Assembly (NCBI GenBank): GCA_037178855.1
Contig: JASJZC010000006.1
Span: 124,001 to 188,000 of the forward strand
Source: Oscheius sp. JU75
Lineage: Eukaryota; Nematoda; Chromadorea; Rhabditida; Rhabditidae
Direction: 5' to 3'
Length of the DNA: 64,000 bases
The notes below the pieces were generated by a model that had not been told where the DNA came from, did no database searches, and saw nothing but the letters and a program-made list of their open reading frames with translations. Numbering within the stretch: position 1 is the stretch's first letter; each line of letters opens with the position of its first letter. This document shows, in pieces, positions 29,119-40,106 of the stretch. The position numbers were made by a program, and so were the translations under genes.

Positions 29119-30809
29119 TCATTGAGCTGCCGTCTCGTTCCATTGTCTGTACAATTCTTTGAAGTAGACATTTCTCTGCTCTTCGTGGCCCATTCGGGAT
29201 GACTCTGGGTGCACGGAGTTCTTCCTTTCGTTCCTTTTCAGCATCAGGTTGAGCATGGTCAGTTCAAGTGTCGTGTAGTAAGGAACCAACTGAAATATGC
29301 AGTGCTTTCACGCCTGAGAATGAGATACAGAGAGACAGAGTGATTGAGAGACAGAGGGGCAGAGAAACATAGAGACAGAGACATAGATAGACAGAGAGAC
29401 AAAGAGACAAAAAGGCACAGAGACAGAGATAGCGAGACAGAGAGGCGAATTGACAGAAAAACAGAGAGATATACCATGACACTCATAGCCAGGGTCGGAA
29501 ATATATGCTGATCGATGCTGTCCACATTAAGCCTGAGCAGTAGAGTTGCTGAAAAAATGGTCGATTTCACCTAAAAGATAGTACCGGTAGCATAGGTACA
29601 GTACATAACAAAATGAGCAATGTTGACCGGGATGAACATTTTGACTACGTTTAGATTTTCTTTGGTTTGATAGCGCCTTCCCAGATAGTATCTGAACTCC
29701 CTTTCAATATGTTTTCAAGTCGACCAACCCTTTGAACAGATCCACTTTTAAGCTCCGTCTCCAGGTGTAGATGAACAGAATCAGGGAGATGAGGTCACAG
29801 AAAATGACCTGGATGTAGAGAAGAATTGAGCGATGGCGAGCCGAGTAGGGCACCCCAAGACAGGACAAACGTGGCTCCAATGGATTGAATTCGGCCATAG
29901 AGTAATAGGTTACCAGAGAAGCAAGAAGGACCTGAAAAAGATGTAAAGTTATGGAGGGCTTTAAAAGTACTTTAGAGAAAAACTAACAGCAGGAACGTGT
30001 TCAGCGTTCTTGAATCCCCTAGAAAACATCAAAATACAAAATTTTACACGATCCCAATATCTTTTTCCTTCAAAAAATTATTCTCACCGCTGTGGCGAAG
30101 AAGCAGGCTCCAATAGTTCTTCCAAAACTTTCGTAACTATTCACGTATTTAGTGGATATGACCCGTTCGGCGCTGAGGAACACCTGCAAGAGTCTGATCA
30201 ACGAATCCACTTTTTTGCAAATTACCTGCGTGATTGACATGCCACTCAGAGTAAAAATATGAAAGTAATAATAATACTGGCACTCGGAGACCAGCTGAAC
30301 AAAAGCACACGGCTCGTCTGACTTGGAGATCACATTGGAGAAATGTTTGCCCATGGCTGTCAGGAAATAGAGACAGAACAGAAATACGAAGAACATCTGA
30401 CAGAAGACGATTATCTGAAGGAAACCTGTGAGATAGTTGGAAGAATGAAACCTTGGCATTGGAGTGATAGCAGCCTTTCAGGAAAAATTTTGAGGAAAAG
30501 ATTAAGATGAGGAACAGGGTGATGCTGCAGGCTATAAACTGAGGGAAGTCGACTGCCTGAAAACGATGAATGGGTGACAGAGAAACAGAGACAGAGAGAA
30601 AAATGAGATAGAGGGTCAGAGACACTGAGAGCTTTCGAACATCGAACGACAAAATGCCTGATCTTTGCAAGGTGCAGCAGTTCTATTTTCTCACTTTCAA
30701 ATGTTAGAAGAACACCATCCGACCATTAGAAATCTTTTGTACTTACCAAGAAGGGAAATCCCATACCCGTAGAATAGAAGGTTTCACAGATGTTGTAGTT
30801 TCGATCCAT
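29119..30809 (-). CDS. Sre-like seven-helix chemoreceptor (338 aa)
   Basis: Eight exons: 30,747-30,809; 30,452-30,556; 30,226-30,414; 30,088-30,183; 29,729-29,931; 29,585-29,700; 29,475-29,548; 29,119-29,289. They join to 338 aa, typical of nematode class-E serpentine receptors. About seven hydrophobic segments are seen, with SAERVISTKYVNSYE after helix 3 and RRYQTKENLNVVKMF before helix 6, both characteristic of the Sre group (the related Sra/Srb groups are alternatives). It should be a G-protein-coupled receptor in sensory neurons. The intron at 29,701-29,728 is only 28 bp. The intron at 29,932-30,087 contains a tRNA-like repeat. I chose the ATG MDRNYNICE at 30,809; an upstream non-coding or coding exon is possible. 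Its broken paralogue lies at 21,291-22,990. Confidence 0.8.
29960..30062 (-). repeat. tRNA-like repeat family, copy 6 (tail only)
   Basis: TTTAGAGAAAAACTAACAGC then GGAACGTGTTCAGCG, minus orientation, truncated before the tRNA-like part. Confidence 0.6.
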
Positions 30810-32234
30810 AGGGCCTGAAAGCGATACTTTCAGACTAATAGTTCACACAGAAATATGCAGGGCAAGGTTGATTGATCTCATGCACTCTGAGAGTATGGAC
30901 AATACAGAAAGCACATGGACAGACAGATTGCGAGACAGAAACCGAAACTTGTCATCAATCCGTAAATGAATGTTTTTGAGTTGCAAGTCAGAAGAGAGTA
31001 AACATATAATTAGATTGACAGGTAACTTGTGGTTTTTTTCCAAGAAAATGTATGAGTAAGAAACTTTGTAGCAAGCTACTTTGATCAAGCGGCCTATGAT
31101 GGACAAGGAAGGATTTAGGCATAGATGAGGATGGAGAAAGTATCAGACAACATCTTTTCATCTGGCTGAACAATCTGGCCTCAGTCTAGAAGAGAGGATA
31201 AATCGGAGACAGAGCATAAATAGGAAAAATGAATGGATGGCGTCAGATATGCTTGAGTAATGTATTCATGTGGTGGGGATTAGAGACAGCAGGTGATCTG
31301 AGAACATAGGGGAATACAGAGTACATGGACGGAGAGACAGAGAGATATATCATATTGCTAGATGGGAATGTGTTTCGGGCAAGCAACTCTGACTTCTTAG
31401 ATACAGAAACGATCTGGACAAAATGTTCCTTCTACCTCTGTTGTCTTACCTTCTCTTCATATTCGCCAGCCACTTCTCGACCAGCATTTCAATACAGTGA
31501 GGGCATTCAGTTAAAGCTACAGATCGCGTCGAGAACAACCGCCTCTGCTTCACATTATATCTGTCAGCTTGGTAAAGTCGTTTTGTTGTCAAGGCAACAT
31601 TAGTTTGAGAACAGAAAATAATTGTGTTTTTTCATGAGAAACAATGACAGTGACAAGGCAGATTGGATCCCCTACTAAGATACTCTCGGCATCTACCAGT
31701 GATGAACCATTTCAGTCATAAATGACGGTAGATACTGGACGGTTTGTCTCTCTCTCTCTCTCTCTACTTCTGTGTATTGGAAACACAGAACAGAATTGAG
31801 AACATGGTTTCGAACTTGATTGACGGATGTGATTATGGAAAGGCTACTACCACAGTTTTAAAGATAGAAAATTTTAATGCTAATTTTGGTATAGAAATAA
31901 AGGGAAATGGTACCAATGTCCAGTCTGACAGAGATGCTGAGAGACAGAGACACAGAGAAACAAAGAGGGACAGTGAGCGAATCTTCCAGATATTTAAAAA
32001 CTATCTCTTGACATTACCGTAAAGGTGATTCAGAGACACAAATGTTTCCAGAACATGGCCTGTCTTTTCGGAATTACTAATCTGAACCGATTTAATCAGA
32101 ATTTATTTGAAAAGGGTACAATTGGACTACATTCAGGAAAGGAAAGCCTGCATCTTCCGTTGCAAGCACCAGAATTAAATTCTAATTACTTGGACGTATT
32201 TCTGAAAGAAGAGGATTTATTGTGAAGCGCCCAA
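30810..32234. other. Intergenic
   Basis: No supported gene. Short GAGACAGAGA tracts occur near 31,330 and 31,930, and a CT-rich tract near 31,750. The possible 5' exon of the Sre-like gene could lie here but was not found. Confidence 0.5.
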
Positions 32235-32723
32235 TCAGAGCGAGACCAAGAAAACGACGACGATTAGAAAGCAGTAAAGAAATAAAGTTACAGAAGAGAG
32301 AGTTGATGGTGCAGCGTTACAATAATCCACGTTACAACAGCAAATTGTTACTCCGTCTCCTGAGGAACATTTCCCGGCTCTGACCTGGACAGTGTTGCAC
32401 AATCCTCCGCCACTGTCGCATCCAAATTGAGCAGGTTGACCCAGGACTTTATTGTTCAGGGTTTTCCTGAATAATCTCTCTATCAGTTTCTCTCTCGATA
32501 TGCCTATCTCTATGTCTCTGTATTTCTGTGCATCTATCTCCTTGTCTCTCTCAATCTCTCTGTCTCCTGTCTCTCTGTCTGTCACTCACTTGACACACAT
32601 GGATCCAACCCCGGGACAGGCTACAGATTCCGATGGCTTGTACTGATTGGAACTAGCTGACTCTCCTTGGTAACATTGTAGAGCGAATACTGAAGGAATA
32701 AATAGGAAAAAGCAGGCGTACAT
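32235..32723 (-). CDS. Secreted Ly6/ET-module-like protein 17 (121 aa)
   Basis: Two exons, 32,590-32,723 (134 bp) and 32,235-32,466 (232 bp), phase 2, intron 123 bp with a GACAGAGA tract. Start MYACFFLFIPSVFALQ (signal peptide), then QCYQGE, ACPGVGSMCVKK, FGCDSGGGLC, GKCSSG, TICCCNVDYCNAA and a strongly hydrophobic tail of about 25 residues. It is the rightmost member of the cluster. Exon 1 has the same 134-bp length as in the 17,827-18,293 gene. Upstream in-frame ATGs exist but precede a region without a cleavable signal. Likely GPI-anchored. Confidence 0.8.
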
Positions 32724-32899
32724 TGGAGTGAAAAGAGCAGGGAAGAAGGTGAGAGGCAGCGTCTTTATGCACTCATGGTAATGGGCCATTACTTCCAAGT
32801 TGATAGGAGTCTTATTGTTAGCAGAACAGGTCAGCAAAGACAGGGAGAAAATATTTAATAAAAAAACAAATAATGGAGACATTGGAAGCATTTTGAAGA

Positions 32900-33085
32900 A
32901 AAATGAAGAAAAACCTATTGCAGAACCTTGTTCAGGGCCCTCAGAAATCTCAGAAACCTTAGAAAACATAAAAGTATTAAAAAAAAATTTCGTCGGGACT
33001 CGAGCTCAGGTCGTTGGATTACTAGGCGTGCGTGATTAACACTCGGCCACTCGGGAATGTTTTTCCAAGACGATACGGGAGCGCC
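32900..33085 (-). repeat. tRNA-like repeat family, copy 7
   Basis: In minus orientation it reads GAGTGGCCGAGTGTTAATC (A-box-like), then GAGCTCGAGTCCCGAC (B-box-like) and a T-run. This is the best tRNA-like head of the family, close to a Ser/Leu-type tRNA layout. The leader GGCGCTCCCGTATCGTCTTG lies before it. Confidence 0.65.
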
Positions 33086-33275
33086 GTTCCGACACCATCA
33101 TACTTTTCATCAATTAGAACTCAGAAAACGGTTTTCTAGCTTCATAAACCGCTTGTTTTGTTTATTTTCTCTGCACTGAACATCTCTTTCTCACACTTGC
33201 AATTCACATTGATCTGACATTTAAAAGAAAGCATCACCTAGGCAACTCTTCCCTTTGACTTCAATCCACTACCCA

Positions 33276-33662
33276 ATGTATCTCCTTCTATCTATTTTGG
33301 TCCCAATCAGTGCTAAAGGTGTATACGTCGAGAATGTCTTTCTAGATGGGGGCAATTATACTCCCGACTTCGGAAATTTTACAGCTATCAGGAGAATCGT
33401 GCCTCCTCCGCCAGAACAAATCAGTGTGTGGGTTTTTTTGTGAAAAGAGGCAGAGAGACAGGGACTGAGATACAAAAAGACAGAAAGATAAAGGGACAGA
33501 GAGACAGAGACAGTACACATTTTCAGAGTAGTGCTCGTCCTACTCCTTTATTTCTTTCTCATCGTCGCTGTATGCTTCTGGACAAGAAAAGAGCAGAATC
33601 TCGTACCCAAAATTTTCACAGGCTACACAAATGTGACCGTTACCGAGACCGTAGATCTATAA
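33276..33662 (+). CDS. Small single-pass membrane protein (95 aa)
   Basis: Two exons, 33,276-33,427 (152 bp) and 33,527-33,662 (136 bp), phase 2, with a 99-bp intron holding a GACAGAGA tract. The product has a signal peptide (MYLLLSILVPISAKG), an outer part with two N-glycosylation sites (NYT, NFT) and a proline run PPPPEQ, then a membrane helix VVLVLLLYFFLIVAVCFW and a cytoplasmic tail ending TETVDL. Type I single-pass layout. No family recognised; its plan is like 24,426-24,743. Confidence 0.65.
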
Positions 33663-33703
33663 ACATTCTTATTAGTCTTATTAATGTTGAAGAGATCTCC
33701 TGG

Positions 33704-34648
33704 TCACATTTCTGTCACAATGTCGTCTATGGAACAGCCTCCCATTCCCTGTCTCATTGCCTGTACTTCATACATACTTAGGGGCTTGTTCGGACAGCAG
33801 GGGTCTATGGAATAGGGTACGGGAGTGGCATAGATCTGTGCAACCTGGAAAAACTTTCAGTGCTAGAGAGAACACGTACCTTCCCATCGAAGGTCCTAAT
33901 CTTACAGTACATGTCCCCACGGAAAGAGTTCTTCCCACAAAACTCTGAATCAGCTACGACTACTTCAAAAGACTTCTTGAACAGAGCCTGGGCTGCTTTC
34001 TGAAACAGAGACTCTCTCTATCTCTGTCACTCTACCTGTAAGTCATTTCCAATACACTCCTTGCTCAAATTAAGGTATTTCTTGATATCAAAAGGATTAT
34101 TTATAGTCATTTCCATGAACAGCTCCAAAGCCGGATTGCAGCATTTGAAACCTAAAAAGTCTACCGTTTTTGAGAGCAACTCTTACCATATCTATTCGTA
34201 TAGCATCGACATTTAATATCAGGCTTGCAGCAGGAGTTTATACCAAACTGAAAAATTGGACTTGATCGATCTCCGCAAACATCCCCATCGGGACACGGAT
34301 GATTCAATTATCTTCCTGTTTTTCACTGATCGGCACCCCGAAGAAAATGAGCGATTCGGGGAGTGAAATGGAGGGTGATCTTTATGAAATTGTTTTGAGC
34401 AATGAACTTTTCAGTTTCTCTGTGTCTCTGTCTTTAACTCTCTGTCCCTCTGAGAATTTACGGAGATCTTGTAGGCGCCATCTTGATAGCTGTTTTCGGA
34501 CATTAAAGCTGTCTGGCAGCTGTTCCCCATCATCTTGAAACCAAAGAAACTGTATAAAACTTACTGGAAACATGACAAAAGTACCAGAAGCAATGCAAAC
34601 TAATACAGTGATTATGAGAGAGAGGTATACGACCTGTAGGCGGGTCAT
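33704..34648 (-). CDS. Secreted cysteine-rich protein (197 aa), unrecognised
   Basis: Six exons: 34,565-34,648; 34,462-34,533; 34,187-34,247; 34,036-34,151; 33,880-33,999; 33,704-33,844; the first intron is 31 bp. The product starts with a basic signal sequence (MTRLQVVYLSLIITVLVCIA) and has no later membrane span, so it should be secreted or lumenal. Cysteine motifs are NSCQTA, SCCKPDIKCRCY, KCCNPA, KECIG, EFCGK, MYCK, DPCCPNK and GGCS: three CC pairs, about 13 cysteines after the signal. I know no family with this pattern. It starts about 400 bp from the fucosidase stop codon on the same strand. An in-frame ATG at 34,711 would extend the N-terminus by 21 residues. Confidence 0.68.
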
Positions 34649-35051
34649 CGAGTCGACATCGACGAGACAGCTGAAAGTGGAGAATACATGACTGGAAGAC
34701 CGAGAGATCAATTAGAGGAGGATTTTTGTGGCATTTGTTGGATGGTCGCCCGGTGACGGCAGACTGGGTAAAGAAAAGCCGATGCGAGGCGGTCTGGGCG
34801 TCCTTAACAAGATTTCATGCTTGGATTGGGCTGGGGTGACGAGGACTGTAGCGAAGGCGAGGTTTATGGGCCATGCAAGTGTCATTTTGAAACAGAGAGG
34901 CAGAGAAAGAGGAAACAGAGAGACAGAGAAACAGAGTGCACAACAACTGAAATTTTATTATTATAATGCCTGGCTCAGAACCTCCTTTTTCTCTTTCCGC
35001 CTACGATGGGTTCTTTTCGGCTAAAAATTGCTATTTTATGATTCAAACATG
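34649..35051. other. Intergenic
   Basis: No gene seen; a short GAGACAGAGA tract lies near 34,895-34,935. Confidence 0.45.
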
Positions 35052-38000
35052 CTATGTTACCCCAAAGTTCCCAGCATACTCAATTTTGATAACAATGACG
35101 TCTTTGCGTGGCAGTTGGGCCCACGGGATCTTGCTCTCCGGCACTATAAAAATATCAGATATTCCCTTTGGTTTGTAAGAGACGTCAGTGCCGAGGAAGG
35201 TGACTATTGTCTGCAAGTTTAGTGTGTATGTGGAGTACAGTTTTGACTCACATTTTTGTTGATTTTGACTCTGGGAATAGGAATGTTGTCTCCAGTAATG
35301 TCTAGAATCCAAGCGTAGATTATTGTCTCATCAGAAGTACCACCCGAAATGTTACGATTTCTGGAAGTGTACCTAAAATTGTTGCATTGTGTATAATGAG
35401 TAGAGCTTAACCAAATATTTCCAGTATCGTTTTGGTAAGTCCACGGTCGGCTGGAGAAAATGGCTTCGCTAGTAGCATTCACGAACCTGTGTTATGGGTT
35501 TAGGCCGCATGTCAGTCACTGTCACTGTCACCTATACTCACGTTCCCACTTCAGCCAGACGTTCCTGGAAGATGAGAGGGATTCTGCCATGCTTATCAGG
35601 TCCAACATTTAGCAGAAAGTTTCCTCCGCAAGAAATTGTTCGGGCTAGTTGAGAGATCAGCTCGTGAGCTGTGGCAACATCGGTTAACTGAAGACTTTTG
35701 AAAACCACAATGCGGTGCAAAATTGTAAGGCCAACCAGTTTTTTTTGCGCATTCTGACGCGAGTGGCGTTTTGAGGTTTTTTAAGGTCAGGTGGGCACTG
35801 TTATTAAAAGGATTGCAGAAGCCTTTGTGCAAAATTATAGTGTCACTAGAGAAAAATGGTTAAAATAATTAACAAAAGGTCATTAAATGATTCAGAAGAG
35901 CTCTAATACTGGATAATATCACCAGTTCTCTGAATACACTCGAAAATCCCACTCGGCAACGGCGTAACAAGCGTTCAAAAAGTTGAGGTCGATTCGGTTC
36001 CATTCGCGGTAAATCGCTTGCTGAAGCTTCTCAACAGTGCTATACTATTTTCCATTTGTGTAGACATTACTGGCTAGCGTTTCCCAAACGTTTCCCAAAA
36101 CAAACGGGACTGAGGGTGAGCCAGTTCATTGTGTTCACCAATTTGTCTTTGAGCCAAGCAAGAGTCGCTCTGGAGGTGTGGACATTGTCTTGCATGAACT
36201 GTAGATTCTGCTGGCTGGACTGGTGTTAGAGGGGCAGGAGGCGCTTATCCAAAATTTGTTGATAGGCTTGGCTGTTCGTAATGAACTCCATCTCTACCAC
36301 TTCATCGTTGCAGAAAGCACCCCAGACCGTGACGGACCCGCCTTCAAAATTTCTCCTGGACTTCATGCGCGGATCTTTTCTGAGATCTCTGCAATAGTAG
36401 CCAAAGCCATCCGGTCCATGCAAAATGAACTTCTTTTCATAGGGAAGACAACTTGTTGGGTAAAAATACAAAAGAAGGCAAAAGTACCACATCTTTTCCC
36501 AATCAGTTATCATGTTAGCTTTGCAGAAATTGAGCCTGGCCACTTTATGACATGCTTAAAATCGAGGAGCCGGCTTCATCTTTTCTGCTTCGGATTGATT
36601 ACGTGCGATGCAGCGAAGCTCGGTTCACTTGGAGACCGGAAGATTCAGCTCAGTGATGACCTGACGACAATTGATGACTTCGTTGAATATACGTCTGGCG
36701 ACTCGTCTCTCGTCTCGCAGTGACAATCTCCTGGGTCGTTCAGTGCGTAGAGCAATTTTATAGATTCTGTTTACGTAGTTGTTGAACACGTTCCTGCTTC
36801 GACCTAGCTTTTCAGCAATCTTCCTGTTGGAGAGCGTGACATCTTGATGAACGTCGACTTGAGCACGTTCCTCGTTGGATAGTTAGGTACCAAGAGGCAT
36901 GGCGACTATCAAAGACGAACGGCCTTACTCCCATAGGCATTTTATGTTCCCAATTGTGACGTGGGGTTTTAACAACGTTTTATTTAGTGGCCCTATAATT
37001 TGCACCAAGCCTTCTGCAATCTCTTAGTAAAAGTGCCCGCCTGACCTTACAAAAACGTCTGAATTGCTGTAGCATACCTACCCGGGGGGTTTAAAAACTG
37101 AAACCCGCTGGTGCTACACCCGAAACCTCAAAACGCCACCCGCGCCAGAATGCACAAACAACTGGGTGGCCCTATAATTTTAAACCGCACTGTATATAAA
37201 AATACGTACCCGCATATTACGTCGATTTCCCCAGGACTGCCCATCCATCGTGTAGCACGTCTCCCACTTTCTGGGAATCAGGTGGCCGGGGTCATACTTA
37301 TCCTGAAAGGTCAAAAACCCTCCGTGTTTGCCCATGTCATCTTTTCCCCAGCGGTCATTTATGACTATGGATTCTTTAACAGGACTGAAACAGGAATGGA
37401 ATGGATAGAAAGACAGTACCTTTCATTGTAGAGCCAAGCAATGAATTCTTTGCTTTTCCAATAGCTGTCATCCCTCATCCAGTCACCGTCACTCCAAAAA
37501 ATGTCCGGCTTGTACTTGTTGACCATCTCGAGCATTTGGGGATAAGTCACTTCTTTGATGTACTCTTGACTGGTTAGATTTGACTGATCTTTCAAGAACA
37601 ATGGGTGGAACCACTCATAGAGACAGTAATAGAGTCCGAAGTGAAGGCTGGCTTTTCGGAAAGAGGCTTGCAGTTCTCCTGAAAATGCCTTTCTCGTTGT
37701 CTCTCTATCTCTGTTTTCCTGTCTCTCTCTCTCACTCTCTCAATATGTCTGTTTGTGTCTCTGCCTCTGTCTTTCTGTCTCTCTGTTCCTGTCTCTCCGT
37801 CCACGTTTCTCTGTCCGCTCTATCTTTCTATTTTCCTGATTTTCAGTCCACCAGTCTCCCTGTTTCTTTGTTCCGCTGTCTCTCTGAATGAAACCTACCT
37901 ACAATGTCCCTCTTCGGACCTATATCTCCGGAATTCCAATTCCAGCTGTACTTACTCGGCCACATAGTGAAGCCCTCCACGTGTTTGCTGGTAAAAACAA

Positions 38001-38460
38001 AGTATCTGCCAACTCTTAGTAACAAAAATCTCAAAAGTTACCTTGCACCAGAAGACTTGACCACATTGACGAATTCCTCTGGATCAAAGAGTTCTGCGGT
38101 GAAATCGTGTGCGAAATCAGCATATGTAATTCCGGGATCGAAATTGTCGTCGACATATTTTAGGACAGCGGGGTCTTTTTGGTCCTTCCAGTACCACCAG
38201 AACCATTCGCTTCTGAAGGATATCTCTTTAACTCCCCGTCTCTCTCACAAAACTGACTTGAAAGCGGGAACAGAGTAAACTCCCCAATGACAGAAAATCC
38301 CAAACTTGGCCTCATCGTACCAAGTCGGAAGTGGTCGGGATTCCAAAGACTCCCATGTAGGCTCGTACTTTCCCAGTACTGCTGTCAGAGCCGCTAGTAG
38401 CAGAAGAGGTAGCATTAGAAGAAAAGGCAATGTTCCAATCTTATCAGCAATGACCTTCAA
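35052..38460 (-). CDS. Alpha-L-fucosidase, GH29 (487 aa)
   Basis: Eight exons: 38,249-38,460; 38,042-38,212; 37,899-38,005; 37,420-37,678; 37,210-37,384; 35,542-35,687; 35,252-35,486; 35,052-35,210. They give 487 aa, the usual size of animal fucosidases, with a signal peptide (around [18 protein letters not shown]). GH29 marks: [48 protein letters not shown] (the Asp in WSDGD is the catalytic nucleophile of the family), [13 protein letters not shown] and [19 protein letters not shown]. The enzyme removes alpha-linked fucose from glycoproteins, in lysosomes or secretions. The 1.5-kb intron 5 is almost entirely a dead Tc element whose end lies about 20 bp from the splice acceptor; all exons remain open. 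Confidence 0.9.
35709..37192 (-). mobile_element. Dead Tc1/Tc3-type transposon inside a fucosidase intron
   Basis: The ends are inverted repeats of well over 100 bp: TGCGGTGCAAAATTGTAAGG inward from the left, and the matching GTGCGGTTTAAAATTATAGG inward from the right, with more matches out to about 180 bp. The minus strand encodes a transposase from ATG at 36,900 ([30 protein letters not shown]) through [13 protein letters not shown] to [15 protein letters not shown]. Stops occur at codon 6 and later; the first catalytic Asp is Tyr (LPYEKKF) and the final NPIE motif is gone. It is non-functional. Confidence 0.82.
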
Positions 38461-39591
38461 CTGCCAAAATAAGGTGACTGGCTATCTGGAGGGAGTAAAA
38501 AAGCGGAATGTGTTGCTTGGGAAACAAACAAACCTATAAGAACGGTCTCTCGGTCTCTCTGGCGTGGAGAAAAGCGCACCGAGTACAGTTTCTCTCTTCA
38601 TTTTTGCGGAAGACCCCTCTAGAATGGTCAGGGCTGTTTTAACTCTTCAAACAATTGGACATCTGGGTTCTACGCAGTACCTTCTGCTCATCGTTTCCCA
38701 AATGGGACTATTTGAAAGGGTATGCAGTCAAACAGACAGAGGGACAGAGAGACAGAGAGGCAGGGATAGTGAGACAAAATATCAGAGACAGAGAGATAGA
38801 CAAAGACACAGGGAGCTTCAAAAGATGGTCCTGTTCGGGCGTTCAAATAGATTTACCTCAGTTTGAACGCTCGAAGCTCGACGTTTGCACGCGAAGATTT
38901 TCCCATTTTCCATTTTTTCGCCATTTTCCCAGCATATTTTTACTTTTCTGTTAGTGTTATCGTATTCTAGGCATGTAAAAACCTACTTGTCACCAAAATT
39001 ACGGGAAAACCAAAAGATTTGAATTACGAGAAGGAAATTGAAAACACACGAAAAAGCATTTTTTAATTCAGGACTCACAAAAATTGGCTGTTTATCGTGA
39101 TGCGACCCAAATTTTCGTTTTCGAAAAATCTTAAAAGAATTGCCTCACTGCCGCTATTCGTTGGAAACACACTATAGCAGGGATGGGCAACCCCGGTTCG
39201 CTGAACCTCTCACGATAAGCTCAGTTGCTAATCGAACTCTACCTATTTGCAGAGCATCACATTTTTGAAAACAAGTCCGAGTGACTGCAGTCAATCTCTC
39301 ACTGTAACAGTCACTGCCGTTGTCTACTGGCCAAACATAAAGTTGGTCAGAGAAGAAGGTCCTGGGAGCCACTACTCATAAAGCAATTAGGAAACTTGAA
39401 AACTTTTCTGCAAACTTTTAGATATCAATCCAGAAGTTTTGAACTTGACATCCCAGCGGAACTTCTTTTATCGTCTACTAGAAATGACCCACGACGAGGT
39501 GAGTGACGCTACTTTTGGAAACGTCTACCCTGTCCACTGTCTTTCTCTGCGTCTGTCTCTTTCTTTGTCTCTCTGTCTCTTTATTTCCTAC
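38461..39591. other. Intergenic
   Basis: No gene. A GAGACAGAGA tract lies at 38,730-38,815. At 39,178 the sequence CAGGGATGGGCAACCCCGG resembles a hAT transposon end, without a partner. Confidence 0.45.
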
Positions 39592-39841
39592 CAGAACATT
39601 GGAAAACAGTGCAGCAATCGGATGTAGCAGAAGATACCATCCGTAGGTTTTTATAGGAGATGTAGATCCCCAAACGATTGCATAAGTAGCAAACACCTTG
39701 ATGAGAAGTGTGGCCAGTGCCAATACATCCAGGCCCCAAAAGTATGGCTGATACTCGAAAGATACCGGCAAACTATATTCCGGACAGGAACTACACAGCG
39801 TTTCGACTGAACTATGTATAATGAGACTGGTGATTGAAACT
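39592..39841 (-). pseudogene. Chemoreceptor (Str/Srh-type) N-terminal exon, orphan
   Basis: One exon bounded by TTTCAG and GTAGG encodes VSITSLIIHSSVETLC, then LDVLALATLLIKVFATYAIV and KTYGWYLLLHPIAALFSNVL, two membrane helices with the spacing seen in the N-terminal third of Str/Srh-type receptors. No following receptor exons are found down to 38,500, so this is a truncated copy or a relic. Another frame at 39,910-40,050 (GPVIYALIMTFVRTQVYW) recalls a receptor's last helix but does not connect. Confidence 0.4.
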
Positions 39842-40106
39842 CTGAAATCATATGGGGGCAACACCTATGATTCGCTTGACTGTCTCTCTTTCTCCCTGTT
39901 TCTTTTTCTGTCCCAGTAAACCTGTGTCCTCACGAAGGTCATTATTAGCGCGTAAATCACCGGCCCATCGTCCCAAGAACCCGATGATATCTGGGCGGGA
40001 GCAGAGGAAACAACAAGAGATGGCATAAATGATAGCCATTCGGCTGTCACTTAGCCCTCTCTATTGTCAGTCTTTTCCGGTTCTTTGTCATTTTTCTGTT
40101 CCAGCC

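Noticed and set aside
31744-32225. Two plus-strand open frames
   Set aside because: One is repeat-derived, the other lacks start context, domain and splice partner.
39172-39372. Possible hAT transposon end and a 66-codon frame
   Set aside because: CAGGGATGGGCAACC resembles a hAT terminus, but no second end, target duplication or transposase is visible.
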